A DNA stretch of 64,000 bases from Sporosarcina sp. FSL W7-1349 (GTDB lineage: Bacteria > Bacillota > Bacilli > Bacillales_A > Planococcaceae): contig NZ_JBBOOK010000001.1 of assembly GCF_038003045.1 (NCBI RefSeq), forward strand, positions 1,116,001 to 1,180,000, in the 5' to 3' direction. Of the stretch, positions 37,620 through 46,270 are shown in pieces (the stretch's first letter is position 1; every line of letters starts with the position of its first letter). The position numbers were made by a program, and so were the translations under genes. The notes beneath the pieces were generated by a model, which saw only the letters and a list, made by a program, of their open reading frames with translations, had not been told where the DNA came from and searched no databases.

Positions 37620-38423
37620 TCAGACCGATAAGAGGGCTGCATCGCTTGTCAGTTTTTCGCCACGGATGCGTTGGAATTCGGCCATCAGTTTTTCGATTGT
37701 AAGCTGTTTCTTTTCTTCATCCCCGACTTGCAGGATGATTTGCCCTTTGTCCATCATAATAAGACGGTTTCCAAGGTCAAGCGCTTGCTGCATGTTATGG
37801 GTGACCATGAGCGTCGTCAGATTATCTTTATCCACGAGGCGCTTCGTCAGGTCGGTGATCAACGCAGCACGTGCCGGGTCGAGCGCAGCCGTGTGCTCAT
37901 CCAACAGCAGGATGGACGGTTGAGTGAAAGTGGCCATGAGCAAGGAGAGTGCTTGACGCTCCCCACCCGATAACAGGCCGACTTTCGCATTTAAACGGTT
38001 CTCCAGATTCAAGTGAAGCGTTTCCAAAGATTCCCGGAAAAACTCGCGGCGCTTCCGATCCACGCCACTGCGCAATTTTCTTTTCTTATTGCGGGAATAC
38101 GCCATCGCCAAATTTTCTTCTATTGTCATCGTTGGCGCTGTTCCGGCCATCGGATCTTGGAAGACACGGCCGATCATCGTGGAACGTTTATATTCCGGCA
38201 GTTTCGTTACATCTTTTCCCCCAATTTCAATCGTTCCGAAATCGGGTGTCAATGCGCCAGATACCATGTTCATCATCGTCGATTTCCCGGCCCCGTTACT
38301 TCCAATGACCGTTACGAAATCACCTGGTTTCATATGAAGATTGATTTCATCCAGGGCGATTTTTTCGTCCGGCGTCGACTCGTTGAATATCTTATTGATG
38401 TGTTTTAATTTCAGCAACGCCAT
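37620..38423 (-). CDS. ABC transporter ATP-binding protein (ABC_sub_bind-type importer)
   Basis: This 267-residue ATPase has Walker A GSNGAGKST, Q-loop GRVFQDPMAG, signature LSGGERQALSLLMA, Walker B ILLLDEHTAALDP and H-loop MVTHNMQQAL. The Glu after Walker B Asp is present, followed by His rather than the more common Pro. It overlaps the permease gene by 32 bases and belongs with the branched-chain/sugar BPD_transp_2 class of importers. Confidence 0.9.
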   Translation of the reverse strand: MALLKLKHINKIFNESTPDEKIALDEINLHMKPGDFVTVIGSNGAGKSTMMNMVSGALTPDFGTIEIGGKDVTKLPEYKRSTMIGRVFQDPMAGTAPTMTIEENLAMAYSRNKKRKLRSGVDRKRREFFRESLETLHLNLENRLNAKVGLLSGGERQALSLLMATFTQPSILLLDEHTAALDPARAALITDLTKRLVDKDNLTTLMVTHNMQQALDLGNRLIMMDKGQIILQVGDEEKKQLTIEKLMAEFQRIRGEKLTSDAALLSV

Positions 38424-39444
38424 TCGCCTCCATTTTCAAACCGTTTTCCCTTTCAAGTATACGTTCCGCCCGACGTTTCGATTTCCGGCTCCGCTCGCGG
38501 CGCTTCTCGAAGTATTGCGGGAGGACGAGTGCACAGATTACGATGACCGCTGTGATAAGCTTCATGTCTCCTGTATCGAGCAAGTCGATGCGTAGTGCGA
38601 GCCCAAGGACGATCCGATAGATGATAGCACCCGCGATAACCGCCATCGTTGTCCGCATGATTGTTTTTGTTCCGAAGATTGCTTCTCCGATAATAACGGA
38701 AGCTAGACCGATGATGATCATCCCGATACCCATACCGATATCCGAGAATTTCGAATATTGCGCGATCAAAGCACCAGAGAACGCAACTAGCGCGTTGGAG
38801 AAACCAAGTCCGATGATAACAAGAGTATCCGTGTTGGCGGAAAAGCTGCGGATCATCTTCTTATTGTCCCCTGTTGCACGGATTGCAAGGCCGACCTCTG
38901 TTTTCAAGAACCAGTCGACACAGAATTTAATGATCAATGTGATGAAAATCATAACGAACAAAGTACCCCATGTAGATGGAAGGAACTTCACGCCAATCAT
39001 TCCGAAGAAACCATTGATAGCCTGGTCAATGCCTAGTGAACTCCAGAAAGCCTGAAATTTACTGAACATCGTTTCTGCGTTGAATAATGGGATATTCGGG
39101 CGCCCGACCGATGTGTCCGACGTCATCCCCATGATTCGTAGATTAATGGAATACAATGCAATCATCATCAGGATCCCGGATAGGAGCGCATTAATCTTCC
39201 CTTTGGTGTGTAACAATCCTGTGATACATCCTGCAACAAATCCGATGACCAATGCCACGCCCGTTGCGAGCAACGGATGATATCCGAAGAATATCATCGT
39301 CGCTGCAACAGCCGCTCCCGTTACAAAACTACCGTCAACCGTCAAATCTGGAAAGTCAAGTACACGAAAAGACAAATATACTCCTAACGCCATGATCGCA
39401 TAGATGATTCCTTGCTCAACTGAGCCAAATACAGCTGAAAACAT
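38392..39444 (-). CDS. ABC transporter permease (BPD_transp_2 family)
   Basis: A 350-residue permease with about eight to ten helices, starting FGSVEQGIIYAIMALGVYLSFRVLDFPDLT and including the EAA-like loop FSANTDTLVIIGLGFSNALVA. C-terminal part is basic. It functions with the ATPase and binding protein encoded on either side. Confidence 0.9.
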   Translation of the reverse strand: MFSAVFGSVEQGIIYAIMALGVYLSFRVLDFPDLTVDGSFVTGAAVAATMIFFGYHPLLATGVALVIGFVAGCITGLLHTKGKINALLSGILMMIALYSINLRIMGMTSDTSVGRPNIPLFNAETMFSKFQAFWSSLGIDQAINGFFGMIGVKFLPSTWGTLFVMIFITLIIKFCVDWFLKTEVGLAIRATGDNKKMIRSFSANTDTLVIIGLGFSNALVAFSGALIAQYSKFSDIGMGIGMIIIGLASVIIGEAIFGTKTIMRTTMAVIAGAIIYRIVLGLALRIDLLDTGDMKLITAVIVICALVLPQYFEKRRERSRKSKRRAERILERENGLKMEANGVAEIKTHQ

Positions 39445-39466
39445 GCGATGTCATCTCCTTACTAAT

Positions 39467-40498
39467 TTATTCGGCAAATTCAGCGTTCCACTCGTCTTTG
39501 ATGTCTACGCCGATTGTTTCAGCCGTCTGTTTATTCATGATCAGTTTCAAGTTTTGCGGGATTTGAACCGGCATTTCTGCTGGCTTGCTCTCGCCTTTCA
39601 GGATTTTCACAGCCATTTGGCCTGCTTCGTATCCAATATCATAATATTCAAAACCGTAAGCGCCTAAGCCGCCACGACTAACCGAGTCGAATTCCCCGAC
39701 CATCATCGGAAGTTTGTTATCGTTTGCTACAGAAACTACGGATTCCAAAGCGGAAACGACCGTGTTATCCGTAATGATATAAAGCGAGTCAACTTTCCCC
39801 AACAATGATTCTGTCGCTTGTTTAACGTCAGCAGATGTAGCAACGGATGCTTCCACGACTGTCATATCCATGTCAGCCAAAATCTCTTTTACTGCATCTA
39901 CTTGAGAACGAGAGTTTTGCTCTCCGGAGTTGAAGACCATTCCTACATTTTTAGCACCGAGTTCTTCTTTTAGGAATTTCATAGTTGTTGGAATTGCTTC
40001 CGGATGATTATCAATTGTTCCCGTCACATTACCTCCTGGGCTTTCCATGGAAGCGACCAATTCTGCGCTTACCGCGTCAGTAACAGAAGTGAAGACAATC
40101 GGAATATCAGATGTTGCTCCGGCCACTGCTTGTGCACTTGGCGTGGAGTTCGCAAAGATCAGGTCGACTCCGGAGCTAACCAAGTTGTTGGCAATTGTCG
40201 TATTCGCACTATTGTCGTTCTGTGCGTTCTGGATATCATACTCAACATCCAAACCTGCATCTTCCAAAGCCTTCTTGAAACCGTCAAAAGCTGCATTCAA
40301 AGACGGGTGTTCGACAATTTGTGTGACTCCGACTTTATACTTAGTCGACTCTTCTGGTTGTGCTGCTGTTTCTGGCTCTTTATTATCGCCATCAGTTGGT
40401 GCTGGCGCATCAGTTGTGTCTCCCCCATTGCCGCAAGCCGCCAAAACTAGCATCAACGCGAATAGAATGAATGCGTACTTTTTCCAACCTTTTCTCAT
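39467..40498 (-). CDS. ABC transporter substrate-binding lipoprotein (ABC_sub_bind/TrpX-like)
   Basis: A 343-residue lipoprotein with lipobox VLAACG and an Asp/Pro-rich linker. The binding fold is of the type-I periplasmic class: VGVTQIVEHPSLNAAFDGF, NNLVSSGVDLIFANSTPSAQA, GMVFNSGEQNSRSQVDA. In streptococci a related TrpXYZ importer transports tryptophan; other members carry sugars or purines. A ligand cannot be assigned. It is the first gene of the importer operon, divergent from ilvE. Confidence 0.88.
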   Translation of the reverse strand: MRKGWKKYAFILFALMLVLAACGNGGDTTDAPAPTDGDNKEPETAAQPEESTKYKVGVTQIVEHPSLNAAFDGFKKALEDAGLDVEYDIQNAQNDNSANTTIANNLVSSGVDLIFANSTPSAQAVAGATSDIPIVFTSVTDAVSAELVASMESPGGNVTGTIDNHPEAIPTTMKFLKEELGAKNVGMVFNSGEQNSRSQVDAVKEILADMDMTVVEASVATSADVKQATESLLGKVDSLYIITDNTVVSALESVVSVANDNKLPMMVGEFDSVSRGGLGAYGFEYYDIGYEAGQMAVKILKGESKPAEMPVQIPQNLKLIMNKQTAETIGVDIKDEWNAEFAE

Positions 40499-40569
40499 AA
40501 AAAACCTTCCCCCTTTTATAAAATAAAATGTACCGCGACTTGTGAAACTTTTCTTACAAGTTTATCGTT

Positions 40570-40598
40570 ATGCTACACCGCGAAAGAACGGAAGTCAA
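40570..40598 (-). promoter_or_regulatory. Sigma-A promoter of the ABC importer
   Basis: On the minus strand TTGACT and TAGCAT are spaced by 17 bases. A short hairpin ACTTGT/ACAAGT lies in the leader downstream. Confidence 0.7.
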
Positions 40599-40670
40599 TA
40601 GGATTCTGACAGTTTAATCGCGAAAAACTCATTTTCTTAAAAACATTTTGCCAATTCTCTCTACTGTATA

Positions 40671-40684
40671 TGTAAGCGGTTTCA
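40671..40684. promoter_or_regulatory. CcpA-binding cre site
   Basis: TGTAAGCGGTTTCA matches the 14-base cre consensus TGWAANCGNTNWCA at every defined position. It lies between the divergent importer (173 bases) and ilvE (197 bases), a distance usual for CcpA activation rather than repression. Confidence 0.75.
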
Positions 40685-40880
40685 TTTATATGTTAACATT
40701 TCTATATGAAAATTAAAAAAACAAATTTTCCTTCATTTTTTCATTTTGAAAAATGCTAGGTCGTAAGTCTTCATTTTGGCAAGGTTTTAATATTTTTTTC
40801 TTTCATTATTTTGAAAAAAGCAGTATAATCGTTCCAAGCGATATTTTTTTATTAAGACGAGGAAAGAGGTTTCGATCACG

Positions 40881-41975
40881 ATGAGTAGACTACCAATTCT
40901 GATCAGAAAAAGTGAGACGTTGAAACAGAAGCCGGATCCAAATAATCTATTATTCGGCCGGGTGTTCACGGATCATATGTTCATAGCAGACTATACCGAG
41001 GGATTGGGGTGGCATGATCATAGAATCGTTCCGTATGAGCCAATTACGCTTGATCCAGCTGCAATTGTTTTCCATTATGGACAGACGGTTTTCGAAGGAT
41101 TGAAGGCTTTTGCCTCTGAAGACGGAACGATCCGCCTATTCCGACCGGAAGAGAATATGAAACGGTTGAACCGTTCGAATGACCGTATGTGCATTCCACA
41201 AATCAGCGAAGAACTGGCACTTGATGCGTTGAATCAATTGCTTGAGATAGATAAAGAGTGGATCCCGACTGCTGAAGGGACTTCCCTCTATATACGTCCA
41301 TTTATCATCGCGACCGAATCCCATCTAGGCGTTTCCAGCGCCAAAGAATATAAATTCATGATTATCCTTTCGCCCGTAGGTTCCTACTATAAAGAGGGCA
41401 TCCACCCGGTCAAGATCCTCGTTGAGAACAATTTCGTCCGCGCGGTTGCAGGGGGGACGGGAAATGCCAAGACAGCAGGCAACTATGCTTCCGCTTTGAA
41501 GGCACAGGAAGTTGCTGACCGCGAAGGTTACTCCCAAGTACTCTGGCTGGACGGTGTGGAGAAAAAATATATTGAAGAAGTGGGAAGCATGAACATCTTC
41601 TTCAAAATTAACGGCGAAATCATCACTCCTGCATTAAATGGCAGCATTTTAGAAGGAATCACCCGGAAGTCTATTTTGGAATTGCTCCGCCACTGGGATA
41701 TGCCTGTCACGGAACGGAGAATCTCCATCGCGGAAATCCAAGAGGCTCATGCGAATGGCCAATTGGAAGAAGTGTTCGGCACAGGAACCGCAGCCGTCAT
41801 CTCGCCCGTCGGTGAACTGAACTGGGATGGCAAAAAAATGGTGGTCGGTAACGGAGAGACCGGTGTTCTCTCCAAAAAGCTCTACGATACATTAACAGGC
41901 ATCCAGACCGGCAAAATCGAAGATCCTTTCGATTGGGTCGTCAAAGTGGAAAAATCCGCGATCGCACAAGCTTAA
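40881..41975 (+). CDS. ilvE: Branched-chain amino acid aminotransferase
   Basis: This 364-residue fold-IV PLP transaminase interconverts Val, Leu and Ile with their 2-oxo acids. The class signature covers the catalytic Lys: the YASALKAQEVADREGYSQVLWLD region, then EEVGSMNIFF, ITPALNGSILEGITRKSIL and EVFGTGTAAVISPVG. The ribosome binding site AAAGAGG is upstream and TATAAT lies about 45 bases before the start. A cre site is 197 bases upstream. A terminator follows. Confidence 0.95.
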   Translation: MSRLPILIRKSETLKQKPDPNNLLFGRVFTDHMFIADYTEGLGWHDHRIVPYEPITLDPAAIVFHYGQTVFEGLKAFASEDGTIRLFRPEENMKRLNRSNDRMCIPQISEELALDALNQLLEIDKEWIPTAEGTSLYIRPFIIATESHLGVSSAKEYKFMIILSPVGSYYKEGIHPVKILVENNFVRAVAGGTGNAKTAGNYASALKAQEVADREGYSQVLWLDGVEKKYIEEVGSMNIFFKINGEIITPALNGSILEGITRKSILELLRHWDMPVTERRISIAEIQEAHANGQLEEVFGTGTAAVISPVGELNWDGKKMVVGNGETGVLSKKLYDTLTGIQTGKIEDPFDWVVKVEKSAIAQA

Positions 41976-42084
41976 AATTCAGAACAAAAGCGCTTGTCGG
42001 GGCTGGCGCCCGGAGTCTGGTCGAAGACGCACCCGGCAGAAAAGTTATCCACATGCCAAGATTTTACAACTTCCTAAGCTATAA

Positions 42085-42128
42085 AAAAAGACATCACCCG
42101 GCCTATGGCCAATCCGGTGATGTCTTTT
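42085..42128. terminator. Terminator after ilvE
   Basis: AAAAGACATCACC pairs with GGTGATGTCTTTT with a nested GGCC/GGCC hairpin; flanking A and T tracts make it bidirectional. Confidence 0.9.
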
Positions 42129-42163
42129 GGTATTCGCTTCTGTATATGTGAATTCTGGAGTTG

Positions 42164-42331
42164 TCACGTACGAATAAGTTGGTAACGGTTAAGCATGGCA
42201 TCTAACTCTTGACTGCACTGCACAACAGATGGATGGGTGAATCCAAAATCTTTCGCTTTTTTGTACATCACTTTCCGCTGCCTGTTAATCATGAGAGATA
42301 GATCCAGTTTTTCGCATAACATCTTTTCCAC
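42164..42331 (-). CDS. Spo0E-like aspartyl-phosphate phosphatase
   Basis: A 55-residue helical hairpin protein. The Spo0E family signature SQELD is seen in VVQCSQELDAMLNRY near the C-terminus. Family members dephosphorylate Spo0A~P and hold back sporulation. The GTG start at 42331 is chosen for GGAGG seven bases upstream; the frame is open to 42358. It is a single gene, convergent with ilvE. Confidence 0.85.
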   Translation of the reverse strand: MEKMLCEKLDLSLMINRQRKVMYKKAKDFGFTHPSVVQCSQELDAMLNRYQLIRT

Positions 42332-42358
42332 GACTCTTCCTCCATTTGATATACTCAA

Positions 42359-42546
42359 ACCCTTCCCTATCTTATAACAGAACGTTTGAAATAAATGTCG
42401 GATTCTGCTACTTTTTTAACTTGTCATCAATTTGTCACAAATCAGTATCCTATTCCGTTCTATCCATAAGAGAAGACGGGATTAGTAAACAAATACCCCT
42501 TTCACTACCCAATAAAACCTAAAATTTCCTTGAATTTTTTATCGAA
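42359..42546. other. Short intergenic region upstream of the Spo0E-like gene
   Basis: Low G+C. No gene seen; it should contain the promoter of the Spo0E-like gene. Confidence 0.4.
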
Positions 42547-43080
42547 TTACCGGGCATCTGGGAAGACCCGGCGCACCGCTTCCGTAAATTCCTCGAAAAG
42601 ACCTTCCACTGGCTGCCCTTCATCAATTTTAGTCCCGTACTCATTCATCCGTTCGACAAAATCCGGATTAACGGATACGTAGACATTCTCGATGTCCTGG
42701 TCTGCATCCCGGACAGCAGAGGCAATCCGGTTTTCCAAGTCGGATGTCAGCTCCGCTTCGGATTGATTCGTCAATACGGCAGCTACATAGGCGTTCCGAT
42801 CCGTGACAAGGACGGTCGCATTATCGACTTCCTCTAAATCAGCTACGCGGTCTGCCGCTTCATCCGCCACTTCCAAGCGGGATTGGTTGTCATGCCCGTC
42901 ATTTGTATTCGCAGAATCGCCCTGGGCATGCTCTCCCGTTCCGACTCCATTATCCTCTTGGTTTTGTGTTGTGTTGGCAGCTTGGTCATTGGAAGCATTG
43001 TTGTTGTTATTTTTATTCCCACAAGCTATCAAAGACAAGGCTACCAGTAAAAGAATTGTTACCTGCAACCATTTTTTCAT
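42547..43080 (-). CDS. YhcN/YlaJ-family spore lipoprotein
   Basis: A 177-residue lipoprotein with lipobox SLIACG and a long Asn/Gln/Asp-rich linker (residues 21-60). The YhcN/YlaJ domain follows: ADRVADLEEVDNATVLVTDRNAYVAAVL, then IASAVRDADQDIENVYVSVNPDFVERM. B. subtilis members are spore or forespore proteins. The start at 43080 has GGAGGA upstream; the frame opens at 43119 without support. Confidence 0.85.
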   Translation of the reverse strand: MKKWLQVTILLLVALSLIACGNKNNNNNASNDQAANTTQNQEDNGVGTGEHAQGDSANTNDGHDNQSRLEVADEAADRVADLEEVDNATVLVTDRNAYVAAVLTNQSEAELTSDLENRIASAVRDADQDIENVYVSVNPDFVERMNEYGTKIDEGQPVEGLFEEFTEAVRRVFPDAR

Positions 43081-43146
43081 ATTATTCCTCCTCGCTTTCC
43101 ATCCTAGGGTACCCATCAAAACCGTTTTTTATAGCTGCATATTGAA

Positions 43147-43183
43147 AACAGCCCGCACAACTTTTTTCAGTGTGCGAGCTGCT
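43147..43183 (-). terminator. Terminator after the 39-aa ORF
   Basis: AGCTCGCACA pairs with TGTGCGGGCT (complement strand); T-run follows. Confidence 0.65.
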
Positions 43184-43186
43184 TCC

Positions 43187-43306
43187 TTATGACATCAGAC
43201 CCCAGATGATTTGAATAGCGATGAGGACCAAGACTCCGAAGAACACCGCCCATTCGGTCTTATCGGGCTGTTCGGGCCTACTATCCCAAGTAGGTTTATT
43301 TGCCAT
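43187..43306 (-). CDS. Small membrane protein (39 aa)
   Basis: A 39-codon frame with ATG start behind GAAGGTG. The product has a polar N-terminal part (NKPTWDSRPEQPDKTEW) and a single hydrophobic helix (AVFFGVLVLIAIQIIWGLMS). It is followed at once by a terminator, which supports a real transcript. I do not recognise the family. Confidence 0.6.
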   Translation of the reverse strand: MANKPTWDSRPEQPDKTEWAVFFGVLVLIAIQIIWGLMS

Positions 43307-43384
43307 CACCTTCATCCTCTCCATGAAAGAAATGTACTATTAACACATTTCCCATATGGAGCCATTCTTAAACGATGTAAGGAT

Positions 43385-44065
43385 TTATCGGAACCCGTCA
43401 AATAAATTCCATGGGTATTCCGAGGGCGGTGATGATTGGATCGACACTTCTTCTTTCTTCGTCGGATGGGTCAACTTGAGCGATTGTGCCCATAGTGCAA
43501 TTTGCTGGCCGGGGCGATTGACGCTCACCCCGTATTTTTGATCGCCATAGAGCGGACAGCCGATTGCTGCGAGCTGGACCCGGATCTGATGAGGCCTGCC
43601 GGTATGCAGATTGACGGTCAGCATACTTAATTTGTCTGAACTGGCAATAACTTCATAGTCCAGTACAGCTTGTTTGGCGTCTTTCCGTTTCGCGTCGACA
43701 ACATGGACTTTATTTTCCCGGGCATCCTTGACGAGGTGGTGTACCAGTTTCCCCTTCTTTTTCGCGGGCGTACCGCGCACGATGGCGACATACGTGCGGC
43801 CGATTGCTTGTCTACGCAATTCGTCCGCTAACCGGGACGCAGCTTTGGATGTCTTTGCGAATACCATGGCACCACCGACGGGGCGATCCAGCCGATGGAC
43901 TAGGCCGAGATAGACATTACCCGGTTTAGCATACCGGTTTTTGATATCTTCCTTCAACAATGTCAGTAAATCCTTATCGCCTGTCCGGTCTTCCTGTACT
44001 GGAATGTTCGGTGGCTTTTCCACAATCAATAAATGATTGTCTTCATATAAGATGGGTATATCCAA
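43385..44065 (-). CDS. RluD-type 23S/tRNA pseudouridine synthase
   Basis: A 226-residue synthase of the RluA/RluD superfamily without an S4 domain. The catalytic Asp is in the signature HRLDRPVGGAMVFAKTSKAA (about residue 55), and LHTGRPHQIRVQLAAIGCPLYGDQKYG is the typical second motif. Target uridine is unknown. B. subtilis YhcT/YtzG-like proteins are comparable. Confidence 0.88.
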   Translation of the reverse strand: MDIPILYEDNHLLIVEKPPNIPVQEDRTGDKDLLTLLKEDIKNRYAKPGNVYLGLVHRLDRPVGGAMVFAKTSKAASRLADELRRQAIGRTYVAIVRGTPAKKKGKLVHHLVKDARENKVHVVDAKRKDAKQAVLDYEVIASSDKLSMLTVNLHTGRPHQIRVQLAAIGCPLYGDQKYGVSVNRPGQQIALWAQSLKLTHPTKKEEVSIQSSPPSEYPWNLFDGFR

Positions 44066-44131
44066 TAGAATCTCCTGCCTTTTATATGTATCGTGCTTTG
44101 ATTGTACTGTACAAGAAAAGCGGGGACTATA

Positions 44132-44560
44132 TCAATCACGCCCCGGCGTGATTGCATCCGGATTTTTTCGAGCTCGAGGCCGACAGGATGTCGGCCATGC
44201 AGTCGTTGCGAATCGAACAGCGAAGGGTTCGATTTGCTGTATTTCTGCGTTCTTTGCAGAAATTAAGGCACCTTTAGGACGTCGCGCATTTAGACTGCCT
44301 TCCTTTAAAAGCTCCCCTTAAAAATCCGTGACATCCGCCGGCCGACAAAAACGCCACGTCCTGTGCGTCGGAGGCTTTGGGCCAACAGGATGTTGGTCAC
44401 TCAGACGTCGCCGCTGGACGCGGCGGTTTTAGTCTGAGTTCCCCTGTTCAGCGGGGGTTTGAACACCCGCCGAACAGGAGATAAAACCGCATTCATCTCA
44501 GCACCTATAGAGGTGGGAGTCTTCTGTGCCTGCCGCTTCGCTTTCGGCACAAATAAACTT
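44132..44560. other. Hairpin-rich non-coding block beside luxS
   Basis: Seven stems can be read: AATCACGCC (44135-44154), GGCCGACA (44178-44196), AATCGAAC (44211-44234), ATTTCTGC (44241-44263), GGCCAACA (44380-44398), CTCAGAC with inner CGCCGC (44400-44438), and CCTGTTC with inner GCGGG (44443-44478). Intervening bases are G+C-rich. No protein frame is supported. It could be decayed mobile-element ends or a structured RNA. Confidence 0.5.
44211..44270. repeat. Two-hairpin repeat module, copy B
   Basis: 55/60 identity to 23325-23384. Differences at module positions 28, 36, 40, 41 and 48; 36 and 48 pair with each other in the second stem. Confidence 0.8.
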
Positions 44561-44575
44561 TGCTGAATAAAGATA

Positions 44576-44632
44576 AAAAGAGAGCCGCCGCAAGTCCGGT
44601 CGTTCCGGATCTGCAACTGCTCCCCGCCTGGT
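44576..44632 (-). terminator. Probable terminator after luxS
   Basis: GAGC...GCTC encloses TCCGG/CCGGA, and CTCTTTTT follows on the minus strand. Confidence 0.5.
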
Positions 44633-44635
44633 CCC

Positions 44636-45103
44636 TTATTCAGCAAATACTTCTTTCCATTCATCGCGTTTGGCCAACAAGTCTTCCGCCAATTCTTTGG
44701 CGCCTTCCAGGCTATGGCTTGCGGCCCATCCGCATTGAATTTCATTGCACGCCGGGACTTCTTCCGCTTGGAGTACGTCGCGCAAAGTCTTTTCCAATGC
44801 GGCCAAGATATTGTCGTAATTATCATCATTGATGACGGACAGATAGAATCCCGTTTGGCATCCCATCGGACTCAAGTCGACAACCTGGTCATGATGGTTC
44901 CGGATTTTTTCCGCCATCAGATGCTCCAATGAATGGAGCGCAGGCATTTCCATATGCTCTTTGTTCGGCTGTTTTAAGCGGATATCGTATTTATGGATCT
45001 CATCGCCATTTTTCCCTTTAATAACACCGGCAAGCCGCACATAAGGCGCCTTGACTTTCGTATGGTCCAAATTGAAACTTTCTACGTTCATTTTTTCAAC
45101 CAT
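44636..45103 (-). CDS. luxS: S-ribosylhomocysteine lyase LuxS
   Basis: LuxS cleaves S-ribosylhomocysteine to homocysteine and DPD, the precursor of autoinducer-2. The 155-residue metalloenzyme has the metal-binding HSLEHLMAE motif (His-x-x-Glu-His), the catalytic Cys in MGCQTGFYL, and the third ligand Cys in [19 protein letters not shown]. The ATG at 45103 is followed by [20 protein letters not shown], as in relatives; an ORF extension to 45235 is not supported. Confidence 0.96.
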   Translation of the reverse strand: MVEKMNVESFNLDHTKVKAPYVRLAGVIKGKNGDEIHKYDIRLKQPNKEHMEMPALHSLEHLMAEKIRNHHDQVVDLSPMGCQTGFYLSVINDDNYDNILAALEKTLRDVLQAEEVPACNEIQCGWAASHSLEGAKELAEDLLAKRDEWKEVFAE

Positions 45104-45226
45104 GTCGTTTCCACTCCCCTTTTTCATTATGGCCTCAGAAGCGTTCTCATTCATTTTAACAGACTTTCGGCTTTTATGGGACATTGCTTCACATGGCAGC
45201 GGCCAACTTCTTCTGAAAATAAACCG

Positions 45227-45256
45227 TTGACGCATCCGATTTCCGGATGGTATACT
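45227..45256 (+). promoter_or_regulatory. Promoter of tRNA-Ser
   Basis: TTGACG and TATACT are spaced by 18 bases, 16 bases before the tRNA 5' end. Confidence 0.7.
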
Positions 45257-45271
45257 ATCTTTTGTGAAAAT

Positions 45272-45362
45272 GGAGACGTACCCAAGAGGCTGAAGGGGGC
45301 TGACTCGAAATCAGCTAGGGCGTGCAAGCGCCGCGGGGGTTCAAATCCTCTCGTCTCCGCCA
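45272..45362 (+). tRNA. tRNA-Ser (anticodon CGA)
   Basis: The acceptor stem GGAGACG pairs with CGTCTCC, followed by discriminator G and encoded CCA. The anticodon stem GCTGA/TCAGC holds loop CTCGAAA, anticodon CGA. A long variable arm (AGGGCGTGCAAGCGCCGC) and T-loop GTTCAAATC are typical of tRNA-Ser. Confidence 0.96.
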
Positions 45363-45412
45363 TATATATTAAAAAGTCGCCTTCCTTGGTTTGATCAAAA
45401 TCGAGGACCTCA

Positions 45413-45468
45413 ATAAAAAAAGGGATGGATGAGCAGAATGAAATATGCTCATCCGTCCCTTTTTTCTC
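45413..45468. terminator. Bidirectional terminator overlapping the methyltransferase stop
   Basis: AAAAAAGGGATGGATGAGCA pairs with TGCTCATCCGTCCCTTTTTT. The right arm encodes the last residues (EKRDG) and stop of the methyltransferase on the minus strand. Confidence 0.88.
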
Positions 45469-46066
45469 TCTTTTTAACAGCCCTTGATAGAAACATGGAG
45501 GCATCTTGATTCATAAAAATACGATTCCCATGATGGAATGTTTTAATTTCGATGGATTCAAACCCAACTTCGGCTAATCTTTCTTTCAGTTCTGCCTGCG
45601 AAAAACCGTTATGCACTTTCGGATGATATATTTTCTCGTTTTTGTCGAAATCAATAATAATGAGCTTGCCGCCCTCATTTAAAATGTTGAATAGTTGTTG
45701 TAAAATTTTTGTAGTATCCGGAATATGTAGAAGGACGAGTGACAGTAACACGATGTCTGCCTGAAGATCCGGAGTTTCTTGAGTAAAATCTGAATGAAGC
45801 ACTTTGAAGTTAGTAATTCCTTTGAGAGAAATTTTAGCGTTCGCAACACCTAACATTTGCTTTGATGAATCCACCAGTAAAACAGAATCCACTAAATCCG
45901 ATAGTTCTAAACTAACGAGACCCGTCCCACTCCCATAGTCGATTAGAGAACATGATTGACTGTTTTGCAGTTCTGATCTTACTTCCTGCACTATAACATT
46001 TGCTAATTCCATTCTTTCTTCCGTATCGTATCTTTTTGCCATCTCTTCAAAAACGTTGTTTTCCAT
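45449..46066 (-). CDS. Class I SAM-dependent methyltransferase
   Basis: A 205-residue methyltransferase of the Methyltransf_11/25 type: SAM-binding motif I SLIDYGSGTGLVSLEL, motif II VLLVDSSKQMLG, and motif IV LQADIVLLSLVLLHI. Substrate unknown. A+T content is higher than its neighbours. It is a monocistronic gene between tRNA-Ser and dacC. Confidence 0.85.
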   Translation of the reverse strand: MENNVFEEMAKRYDTEERMELANVIVQEVRSELQNSQSCSLIDYGSGTGLVSLELSDLVDSVLLVDSSKQMLGVANAKISLKGITNFKVLHSDFTQETPDLQADIVLLSLVLLHIPDTTKILQQLFNILNEGGKLIIIDFDKNEKIYHPKVHNGFSQAELKERLAEVGFESIEIKTFHHGNRIFMNQDASMFLSRAVKKREKRDG

Positions 46067-46204
46067 AATTCACTCTCCTATTCAGCAAGCAAAGCCACTT
46101 CTTTTACTATCTATTTCCCCAAGAAAAATTTACGTTCATATATTACCACAACGTTCAATGTATGATTCAAAAAAGTAATGCGGATGAAGGAATTAAGGTC
46201 TAAA

Positions 46205-46243
46205 TAAAAAAAGTACATCACCCTTTATTAAGTGATGTACTAC
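46205..46243 (-). terminator. Terminator after dacC
   Basis: AGTACATCAC pairs with GTGATGTACT, followed by TTTTTTT on the minus strand. Confidence 0.9.
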
Positions 46244-46270
46244 ATGCGACTTTCCGCCGCTTTCAATTAA

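Noticed and set aside
44401-44829. 142-codon minus-strand open frame overlapping luxS
   Set aside because: It covers luxS in another frame and the hairpin block; no domain, and luxS is unambiguous.
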